In this document: piece after piece, positions 57,349 to 64,000 of the stretch
Numbering within the stretch: position 1 is the stretch's first letter
Layout of the letters: each line of letters begins with the position of its first letter
DNA from: Flavobacterium sp. UBA7663
GTDB lineage: Bacteria > Bacteroidota > Bacteroidia > Flavobacteriales > Flavobacteriaceae
Reading direction: 5' to 3'
Length of the DNA: 64,000 nucleotides
Assembly: GCF_002483315.1 (NCBI RefSeq)
Contig: NZ_DLHR01000028.1
Location: 1 to 64,000, forward strand
Program-made: the position numbers and the translations under genes
The notes under the pieces: generated by a model
Told to the model about the DNA's origin: nothing
Database searches by the model: none
What the model saw: the letters and a program-made list of their open reading frames with translations, nothing else

Positions 57349-58347
57349 TTATTTCAAAAAGTAATTCGCATCTATTAATTTATTTCCGGTTGCATCATGA
57401 ACGGCATAATTGAAACCACCTTGCACACAATACGAACCGTATTCTCCTTTTTTGTTTAAGGCTATAAAGCCAACTTGTATGTCTTTTAGATTTTTTCCTC
57501 GATTTTGTGTCAGTTTTACAATTCGCATAACGGCTTCTTCACAAGCTTTTTGAGGTGATTTTCCTTGACGCATTAATTCCACTACCAAATGACAACCTGT
57601 AATTCGGATGACTTCTTCGCCGTGACCTGTTGCTGTTGCTGCTCCAATTTCATTATCCACATACAAACCTGCACCAATAATGGGAGAATCTCCTACTCTA
57701 CCATGCATTTTGAATGCCATACCACTTGTAGTGCACGCGCCCGATAGATTACCTTGCGCATCTAAAGCAATCATTCCGATGGTGTCATGGTTTTCGATGT
57801 TGGCTTTTGGTAAATATTCACTGGTTTTTAGCCATTCTTTCCATTCTTTTTCGGAAGCTTCAACTAATAAATTCTCTTTTTGAAATCCTTGTGCGATGGC
57901 AAACTGCAAAGCGCCTTCACCTACCAACATCACATGAGGTGTTTTTTCCATGACCATTCTTGCTACAGAAATAGGATGTTTAATGTGTTCCAAACAAGCT
58001 ACCGAACCAATATTCGAAAATTCATCCATAATACAAGCGTCTAATGTTACGCGACCATCTCTATCTGGACGACCGCCGTAACCCACACTTCTTTCATTTA
58101 CATCGCCTTCTGGAATTTTTACTCCAGCTTCTACAGCATCCAAAGCGCGACCTTTATTTTTTAGTACTTCCCAAGCGGCTTCATTGGCTTGCAATCCAAA
58201 ATTCCATGTAGAAAGCACAATTGGTTTATTCACTTTTCCTGAATTAATATCCATTTCAGTTTCATCAGATTTTCCATTGAAAGCCTGAAATGCTACTCCA
58301 GCAGATGCTAATGCGGTTGTTTTTAAAAAATTTCTTCTGTTTGTCAT
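57349..58347 (-). CDS. glycosylasparaginase-type Ntn hydrolase
   Basis: A 332-residue precursor of the isoaspartyl peptidase/asparaginase family, most like N4-(beta-N-acetylglucosaminyl)-L-asparaginase. A Tat signal is likely (NRRNFLKTTALASAGVAFQA). The autocleavage site and catalytic Thr lie in ENHDTIGMIALD; substrate segments are AWNFG-like STWNFGLQANEAAWEVL, GRVGDSPIIGAGLY and ATGHGEEVIR. It cuts the GlcNAc-Asn link after the glycan is trimmed. The start at 58347 overlaps the GH20 stop, so the two are coupled. Confidence 0.9.
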   Translation of the reverse strand: MTNRRNFLKTTALASAGVAFQAFNGKSDETEMDINSGKVNKPIVLSTWNFGLQANEAAWEVLKNKGRALDAVEAGVKIPEGDVNERSVGYGGRPDRDGRVTLDACIMDEFSNIGSVACLEHIKHPISVARMVMEKTPHVMLVGEGALQFAIAQGFQKENLLVEASEKEWKEWLKTSEYLPKANIENHDTIGMIALDAQGNLSGACTTSGMAFKMHGRVGDSPIIGAGLYVDNEIGAATATGHGEEVIRITGCHLVVELMRQGKSPQKACEEAVMRIVKLTQNRGKNLKDIQVGFIALNKKGEYGSYCVQGGFNYAVHDATGNKLIDANYFLK

Positions 58348-60608
58348 TATTCTACACTTATTTCGTCTACAAATAACCAACTGTTAGAACCAGCTCCAGG
58401 CTTTCCATCGGCAATAATTCCGTTGTTTTCTGCTATGACTTTTATAAATTGAACATTTTGTTTATCGAATTCAACTACAATTCTTCCTTTATTTTCATAA
58501 ATTTCTTTAGAAGTAACTATTGTAACTGGAATATAATTTTCTCCATCATTTGAAACTGAAATTACGATGCTTTTTGGATAATAAATCCAACTTCCTTCTG
58601 ATGAAAGTATATTGATGCTGATTTTTGAAATCGTTTCAGTTTTTCCTAAATTGATAGTGGCATTCATATCTTTTCCCCAGAAGCCTAACCAATCTCTTCC
58701 GAATTTTGAAGTGTTTCCTTTCATTCCATCTACCAAAGTAAAACTTCCACCGATGCCATAATTTTCATGCGGTTGATGTACCAATTCAATCTTTTTACCC
58801 GTTGATTTAGTGATGAAAAACGGTTGTTCGATAGTGGCACTTTTTGCTTTTCCATTTTCAAAATAAGTCGCTTTTATGGTTTGGTTCTTAGTAACAATAA
58901 TTGGTTTTTCATAAGAAATCGAATTAGCATTCGGTTCTGAACCATCCGTGGTGTATTTGATTCCGTTTGGATTGACAGATTTTAATTCGAATGCTACTCC
59001 GTTTTCGGCAGGTTGTACTTTGGAAGTTACTTCAAAAATGGCTTTGCTGTAATTGATTCCTTTTTTATCATAGATTTCAAAATGTGAAATCAATCTTTTT
59101 TCAAATTCTTTATAATTATTGGGATTTGAAGTTCCCCATAGCACTTCAGAAAGCGCTGCCATTCTTGGCATCAACATGTATTCTGCGTGTTCTGGCGTAT
59201 TGATATATTCCGTCCAAAGATTGGCTTGAGCACCTAGAATATATTTAGATTCTTCTGCTGAAAGTTCTTTTGGAATTGGATTAAAAGAATACACTTTTTC
59301 AACATTGGTATAACCTCCAAAAGCAATCGGTTCGTTTTTGGGTTCGCCTTGATAATGATCGAAATAACAATGTGAACCTGGCGACATCACTACAAAATGT
59401 TTTTGTTTTGCTGCTGCAATTCCGCCTTCGGTGCCACGCCAACTCATTACGGCTGCGTTTGGTGCTAATCCGCCTTCTAAAATTTCATCCCAACCGATTA
59501 TTTTTCGACCTTTACTGTTGACAAATTTTTCGATTCTTTGGATAAAATAACTTTGTAATTCGTGTTCGTCTTTTAAGTTTTCATCTTTGATTCTTTTTTG
59601 ACAATGTGGACAACTTTTCCAACGTACTTTTGGAGATTCATCACCACCAATGTGAATGTATTCGGAAGGAAACAACTCAATTACTTCCGTTAAAACATTT
59701 TCTAAAAAAGTAAACGTTTCGTCTTTAGAGCAAAAAACATCTTCTAAAACGCCCCAAGTTTTACCTACTTCAAAAGGTCCGCCTGTACAAGAAAATTCAG
59801 GATACGATGCTAAAGCAGCTAAAGCGTGTCCTGGCATTTCGATTTCGGGAACAATTGTGATGTGGCGTTCTTTGGCGTAAGCTACAATTTCTTTGATTTC
59901 ATCTTGGGTATAAAATCCGCCATAACGAATATCGTCAAAAGTTTGATCAGTGTAATGTCCAATCATGGAGCCGTTTCGCCAAGCACCAACTTCGGTTAAT
60001 TTGGGATATTTTTTGATTTCGATACGCCAACCTTGATCATCGGTTAAATGCCAATGAAAGGTATTCATTTTGTACATCGTTAAATAATCAATGTATTTTT
60101 TGATGAAATCTTTTGGAAAGAAATGACGACAAACGTCTAAATGCATGCCACGCCATTGGAATTTGGGTTCGTCAGTTATATTTAAACAAGCTATTTTAAT
60201 TTCGAGTGATTTCTCTAATGGAAATAATTGAATTAATGTTTGAATACCGTAGAAAATTCCGTGAGCTTCAGTTGCTTTTACAACCACTTCATTCTTTGAA
60301 ATTGACAAATTATACCATTCTTTGAAAGTCTTTTTCTCTTCGATAATTTTAGTTAAAAAAATAATTTTAGACTTTGCTTTAGACGAAGTTGTAATTTCTA
60401 AATTTAATCCTAATTGTTGCTTTATGATTTGTTGTAAATACTTTGCTTCAAAAGAATTTTCATCTGCTTGAATAACGGTTTTCGAGTTCAGAACAAAAAA
60501 ACCAGAATGATATTCAATGTTTTGCGGCTTCGGAATTAAATTAAGATTCTTTTGCGCCATGCTAATTACAGAAATAAGCAACAACAAAATCAGTATTTTA
60601 TATTTCAT
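58347..60608 (-). CDS. beta-N-acetylhexosaminidase (glycoside hydrolase family 20)
   Basis: Exported hexosaminidase of 753 residues. Signal MKYKILILLLLISVISMAQ, GH20b domain (about 25-150), TIM barrel with FHWHLTDDQGWRIEI and the catalytic Asp-Glu pair in IHIGGDESPKVRW (about 322-323). A chitobiase-type C-terminal domain (IKYTTDGSEPN) and an F5/8-type C carbohydrate-binding domain (GRDWLGFWGKDMNATINLG to SWLFVDEISVE) follow. It removes terminal GlcNAc or GalNAc. First gene of the glycan-degrading run; the ATG at 60608 is taken for its signal peptide. Confidence 0.93.
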   Translation of the reverse strand: MKYKILILLLLISVISMAQKNLNLIPKPQNIEYHSGFFVLNSKTVIQADENSFEAKYLQQIIKQQLGLNLEITTSSKAKSKIIFLTKIIEEKKTFKEWYNLSISKNEVVVKATEAHGIFYGIQTLIQLFPLEKSLEIKIACLNITDEPKFQWRGMHLDVCRHFFPKDFIKKYIDYLTMYKMNTFHWHLTDDQGWRIEIKKYPKLTEVGAWRNGSMIGHYTDQTFDDIRYGGFYTQDEIKEIVAYAKERHITIVPEIEMPGHALAALASYPEFSCTGGPFEVGKTWGVLEDVFCSKDETFTFLENVLTEVIELFPSEYIHIGGDESPKVRWKSCPHCQKRIKDENLKDEHELQSYFIQRIEKFVNSKGRKIIGWDEILEGGLAPNAAVMSWRGTEGGIAAAKQKHFVVMSPGSHCYFDHYQGEPKNEPIAFGGYTNVEKVYSFNPIPKELSAEESKYILGAQANLWTEYINTPEHAEYMLMPRMAALSEVLWGTSNPNNYKEFEKRLISHFEIYDKKGINYSKAIFEVTSKVQPAENGVAFELKSVNPNGIKYTTDGSEPNANSISYEKPIIVTKNQTIKATYFENGKAKSATIEQPFFITKSTGKKIELVHQPHENYGIGGSFTLVDGMKGNTSKFGRDWLGFWGKDMNATINLGKTETISKISINILSSEGSWIYYPKSIVISVSNDGENYIPVTIVTSKEIYENKGRIVVEFDKQNVQFIKVIAENNGIIADGKPGAGSNSWLFVDEISVE

Positions 60609-60641
60609 TGGAGTTGTGTTTGTTTGGCTAAAATTAAATAA

Positions 60642-60669
60642 AAAAACCGCACATTGCTGTACGGTTTTC
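60642..60669 (-). terminator. terminator after membrane pyrophosphatase
   Basis: Stem AAAACCG / CGGTTTT with inner CACA/TGTA pairing and a T run on the minus strand, 21 bp past the hppA stop. Confidence 0.86.
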
Positions 60670-60689
60670 ATTATTTGTGTTGAAAAAGA

Positions 60690-63266
60690 TTATTTTCCTA
60701 GTTCCGCAATTTTTGCTTCTACTTCTAAATCGTCTCCTTCGAAAACTTTTTCTTCAGTAGTTTCTTTACCATCTACTTTTTTAGTAATAGTAACTGTTGC
60801 TTTTACTTTTCCGTTATCGTCTTTTTCTTTTTTAACTTTAATGTCAATGATTTCTGCTTTGTCATGGTTACAGTTTTCGTCATGAACATGTCCTGCATCG
60901 CCGATGAATTTTCCATTTTCATCATACATTGCCATACATTTTTCTTTACATTCTTGAGAACAGCCATTGTCTTCACACATTTTAGCACATTCTTCTTTTG
61001 TCATGTCGGCACATTTAGACATATCGCATTTTCCTGTATCGCAACACATCATTTCTGTTTTTGCACAACAAGCACCTTTTTCAGTTGTAGCACCATGACC
61101 TCCTAAGATTGGAGCGATTACTAAACCAATCAAACACGTTAATTTAATCAAGATGTTCATTGATGGTCCAGAAGTATCTTTAAATGGATCTCCAACTGTA
61201 TCTCCAGTTACCGCTGCTTTGTGCGCATCAGAACCTTTGTATGTCATTTCACCATTAATCATAACTCCAGCTTCGAAAGATTTTTTAGCGTTATCCCAAG
61301 CTCCACCAGCGTTATTTTGAAAAACAGCCCAAAGTACACCTGAAACGGTAACTCCAGCCATATATCCACCTAACATTTCAGCGATTAATTGGTTGTTATC
61401 TGCATAAACTAATTTACCTAAAAGAACAATTGCAATTGGGAAACCGATTGTTAAAATTCCTGGCAACATCATTTCGCGTAAAGCTGCTTTTGTAGAAATT
61501 TCAACACATTTTCCATATTCTGGTTTACCAGTTCCTTCCATAATTCCTGGAATTTCTTTGAACTGACGACGTACTTCATACACCATGTCCATTGCTGCTT
61601 TTCCTACTGAATTCATTGCTAATGCAGAGAAAACTACAGGAATCATACCTCCAATGAATAACATTGCTAATACTGGCGCTTTGAAGATATTAATTCCATC
61701 AATTCCAGTGAACGTTACATACGCAGCGAATAAAGCTAACGAAGTTAAAGCAGCAGAAGCAATTGCGAAACCTTTTCCGGTTGCAGCTGTAGTATTTCCT
61801 ACTGAATCTAAAATATCTGTACGAGTACGAACTTCTTTTGGTAATTCACTCATTTCAGCGATTCCACCTGCGTTATCAGAAATTGGTCCGAAAGCGTCGA
61901 TTGCTAACTGCATAGCTGTTGTTGCCATCATTGCAGAAGCTGCTAAAGCTACTCCGTAAAAACCTGCTAAAGCATAAGTTGACCAGATTGCAGCAGCAAA
62001 TAAAATTACTGTTGGGAAAGTAGAAATCATACCTGTTGCTAAACCAGCGATTACGTTAGTTCCTGCTCCAGTTGACGATTTTTGTACGATTGCTAGAACA
62101 GGTTTTGTACCTAATCCTGTGTAATATTCAGTTACTGATGAAATTGCACCACCAACAAATAATCCAATTAAAGATGCATAGAAAACTCTCATTGAAGAAA
62201 TATCTTGAATTCCTTCACCAAAGAATGACATTTGCATAGTTTCTGGCAACATCATATCTATTAAGAAAAAACATGCAACAGCAGTTAAAACGATAGAAAC
62301 CCAGTTTCCAATGTTTAATGCTTTTTGAACTTGCGCTTCTTTAGCATCGTCGCTTGAAATTTTAACTAACATTGTTCCAATGATAGAAAATAAAATTCCG
62401 AAACCAGCGATTGCCATTGGTAATAAAATTGGTCCAATTCCGCCAAAAGCATCATCGATTTTACCACCCATATCTTTAATTACATAATTTCCTAAAACCA
62501 TTGCAGCTAAAACAGTTGCTACATACGAACCGAATAAATCGGCACCCATTCCGGCAACGTCTCCAACGTTATCACCTACGTTATCTGCAATTGTAGCAGG
62601 ATTACGTGGATCATCTTCTGGAATTCCTGCTTCTACTTTTCCTACTAAGTCAGCACCTACATCGGCAGCTTTAGTGTAAATTCCTCCGCCTACACGAGCG
62701 AACAATGCGATAGATTCAGCTCCAAGAGAAAATCCCGCTAAAGTTTCAAGAACGATAGTCATGTCATCTGTTGATGTCCATTCTCCGTTCATGAAAAATC
62801 TAAAGAATATAATAAAGAATCCTGTCAAACCTAATACCGCTAAACCTGCAACACCTAATCCCATTACGGTTCCACCACCAAAAGACACTTTTAAAGCTTG
62901 TGGTAAACTTGTACGAGCGGCTTGCGTAGTTCTAACATTAGTTTTAGTTGCGATTTTCATTCCAATATTACCTGCATAAGCAGAAAATATAGCTCCGAAA
63001 ATAAATGCAATTACGATTAACCAATGTGTTGTTGGAACAATAAATGAAATTCCCGCAAGAACCACACTCGCTCCAAGAACGAAAAACGTTAATAATTTGT
63101 ATTCTGCTTTTAAAAAGGCTAAGGCTCCTTCGTAGATGTAATCTGAAATTTCTTTCATTTTTCCATCTCCAGCGTCTTGTTTAAGAACCCAAGCGCGTTT
63201 GAAAGCCATAAATGCTAACCCTAATAGTGCCATGACTATTGGTACATAAATCATCATTGATTCCAT
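60690..63266 (-). CDS. hppA: membrane-bound ion-translocating pyrophosphatase with Cys-rich tail
   Basis: Polytopic enzyme that couples PPi hydrolysis to Na+ or H+ transport. Catalytic motifs: DVGADLVGKVEAGIPEDDPR, NPATIADNVGDNVGDVAGMG and DAFGPISDNAGGIAEMSEL. GNTTAATGKGFAIASAA has Ala at the position that marks K+-dependent enzymes. About 135 C-terminal residues (724-858) go past the usual end: a cluster of 12 Cys among Met and His (GACCAKTEMMCCDTGKCDMS, HVHDENCNHD), then a charged beta-like domain (IKVKKEKDDNGKVKATVTI). The start 63266 (MESMMIYVPIVM) is preferred. The tail may bind metal; this is inference. Confidence 0.91.
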   Translation of the reverse strand: MESMMIYVPIVMALLGLAFMAFKRAWVLKQDAGDGKMKEISDYIYEGALAFLKAEYKLLTFFVLGASVVLAGISFIVPTTHWLIVIAFIFGAIFSAYAGNIGMKIATKTNVRTTQAARTSLPQALKVSFGGGTVMGLGVAGLAVLGLTGFFIIFFRFFMNGEWTSTDDMTIVLETLAGFSLGAESIALFARVGGGIYTKAADVGADLVGKVEAGIPEDDPRNPATIADNVGDNVGDVAGMGADLFGSYVATVLAAMVLGNYVIKDMGGKIDDAFGGIGPILLPMAIAGFGILFSIIGTMLVKISSDDAKEAQVQKALNIGNWVSIVLTAVACFFLIDMMLPETMQMSFFGEGIQDISSMRVFYASLIGLFVGGAISSVTEYYTGLGTKPVLAIVQKSSTGAGTNVIAGLATGMISTFPTVILFAAAIWSTYALAGFYGVALAASAMMATTAMQLAIDAFGPISDNAGGIAEMSELPKEVRTRTDILDSVGNTTAATGKGFAIASAALTSLALFAAYVTFTGIDGINIFKAPVLAMLFIGGMIPVVFSALAMNSVGKAAMDMVYEVRRQFKEIPGIMEGTGKPEYGKCVEISTKAALREMMLPGILTIGFPIAIVLLGKLVYADNNQLIAEMLGGYMAGVTVSGVLWAVFQNNAGGAWDNAKKSFEAGVMINGEMTYKGSDAHKAAVTGDTVGDPFKDTSGPSMNILIKLTCLIGLVIAPILGGHGATTEKGACCAKTEMMCCDTGKCDMSKCADMTKEECAKMCEDNGCSQECKEKCMAMYDENGKFIGDAGHVHDENCNHDKAEIIDIKVKKEKDDNGKVKATVTITKKVDGKETTEEKVFEGDDLEVEAKIAELGK

Positions 63267-63322
63267 AAAATATAAATTAGTTTTTTTGTTTGTTAATTTT
63301 ATGGTAATATTAAGAAAATAAA

Positions 63323-63363
63323 ACAAAAAAGGCAATATTTTTAGAAAAATACTGCCTTTTTAT
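63323..63363 (-). terminator. terminator after soluble pyrophosphatase
   Basis: Stem AAAAAGGCAATATTTTT / AAAAATACTGCCTTTTT with one mismatch, T run on the minus strand. Confidence 0.9.
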
Positions 63364-63381
63364 TTATTAGGAACCTACAAA

Positions 63382-63912
63382 TTATTTAATACTAAACAAT
63401 CCTTCTGGTTTATTTTCGATTTCATTGAAACGATTCGTACATTTTGTCAAAATTTCTTTTGCTTCATTAACATCTCCCCAACCTTCAACATCTACTTTTT
63501 TGTTTTCTAAATCTTTATACACTTGGAAAAAGTGCTCGATTTCTTTAATTAAGTGTGGATTTACATCACTTAAATCGTTTAATTTATTCCAAATTGGATC
63601 AGAAACCGGTACACAAATTACTTTTTCATCTGGACCTTTATCGTCAGCCATGTGAAAAACACCGATAGGTTTTACTTCCATAACACAACCTGGAAATGTT
63701 GGTTCGTTAACTAAAACCAAAACATCTAATGGATCACCATCTAATGCTAACGTTTCTGGAATAAATCCGTAATCTGCTGGATACATCATTGACGAAAATA
63801 ACATTCTGTCAAAACGCATTCTTTTTAATTCAAAATCGTATTCGTATTTGTTTCTACTTCCTCTTGGAATCTCAATCAATACATCAAATGTAGTAACTTT
63901 ATCTGCTGTCAT
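63382..63912 (-). CDS. ppa: inorganic pyrophosphatase (family I)
   Basis: Soluble Mg-dependent enzyme that hydrolyses PPi made in biosynthesis. The motifs FDVLIEIPRGSRNKYEYDFE, MYPADYGFIPETLALDGDPLDVLVLV and VISVPV-like EKVICVPVSDPIW are all present; the DGDPLDV aspartates are the metal ligands. 176 residues is normal. It lies just upstream of the membrane pyrophosphatase on the same strand, but the terminator between shows they can be transcribed apart. Confidence 0.95.
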   Translation of the reverse strand: MTADKVTTFDVLIEIPRGSRNKYEYDFELKRMRFDRMLFSSMMYPADYGFIPETLALDGDPLDVLVLVNEPTFPGCVMEVKPIGVFHMADDKGPDEKVICVPVSDPIWNKLNDLSDVNPHLIKEIEHFFQVYKDLENKKVDVEGWGDVNEAKEILTKCTNRFNEIENKPEGLFSIK

Positions 63913-63938
63913 TTTATCTTATGTTTTTAAAACGGGTG

Positions 63939-63971
63939 CAAAGTTACCACTATAAAACATGAGAAACAAAA
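63939..63971 (-). promoter_or_regulatory. Bacteroidetes promoter for ppa
   Basis: On the minus strand TTTTG (63967-63971) and TAACTTTG (63939-63946) are 20 nt apart, matching the -33/-7 layout; the start codon is 27 nt downstream. Confidence 0.75.
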
Positions 63972-64000
63972 GAGTTTTGCAAAAAAAATATAGGTTTAGA

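Overview
The window reads as chromosome of a low-GC Bacteroidetes, most likely Flavobacterium or a close relative. The indications are many MKK/MKT-type signal peptides, three proteins with type IX secretion (T9SS) C-terminal sorting domains, a GldA-type gliding ABC ATPase, a GLPGLI/outer-membrane-barrel pair, a split methionine synthase, and promoters with the Bacteroidetes -7 box TAnnTTTG instead of sigma-70 boxes. No rRNA, tRNA, CRISPR array, prophage or intact insertion sequence was seen. Most convergent gene pairs are closed by clear stem-loop terminators.

Layout. 0-5.4 kb: a LolC/E-type permease, a NamZ-type lipoprotein, small genes, and queE. 5.5-9.2 kb: a HerA-like ATPase, two small proteins and kynurenine monooxygenase. 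9.3-13.1 kb: a light-repair operon (flavin reductase, a 45-aa DUF2256 protein, cryptochrome DASH, iron-sulfur photolyase). 13.1-17.4 kb: ureohydrolase, kynureninase, queA. 17.5-24.1 kb: two tandem T9SS-secreted paralogues next to a propeller-type sensor kinase and a LytTR regulator. 24.2-27.5 kb: rsgA-dtd-mazG-SMR-aroA. 27.7-31.5 kb: a secreted protein, then pheA and DAHP synthase/chorismate mutase behind a Phe-rich leader. 31.6-33 kb: gldA. 33.4-47.6 kb: a methionine block (metF, two-part metH, metZ, thrA, metX, metY, and metK facing the other way). 47.7-54 kb: RDD membrane protein, TonB-type barrel with GLPGLI partner, deoxynucleoside kinase. 54-60.6 kb: beta-mannosidase, cutC, glycosylasparaginase-type hydrolase, GH20 hexosaminidase. 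60.7-63.9 kb: membrane and soluble pyrophosphatases.

The most interesting signals are regulatory. (1) Methionine genes appear to be governed by three different RNA devices within about 8 kb: a SAM-I riboswitch before metH, a SAM-II riboswitch before metK, and a Met-codon-rich leader peptide with terminator/antiterminator before metY-metX-thrA. (2) pheA has a textbook transcription attenuator with a Phe/Tyr-rich leader peptide. (3) The two T9SS genes and the adjacent sensor-kinase operon share a 21-bp-period direct repeat at the same distance from their -7 boxes, which looks like a LytTR operator and defines a compact candidate regulatory system. (4) Short dispersed repeats have entered coding sequence in frame: aroA seems to carry four different ones and metH one. 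Another repeat family sits exactly at gene starts and supplies one start codon.
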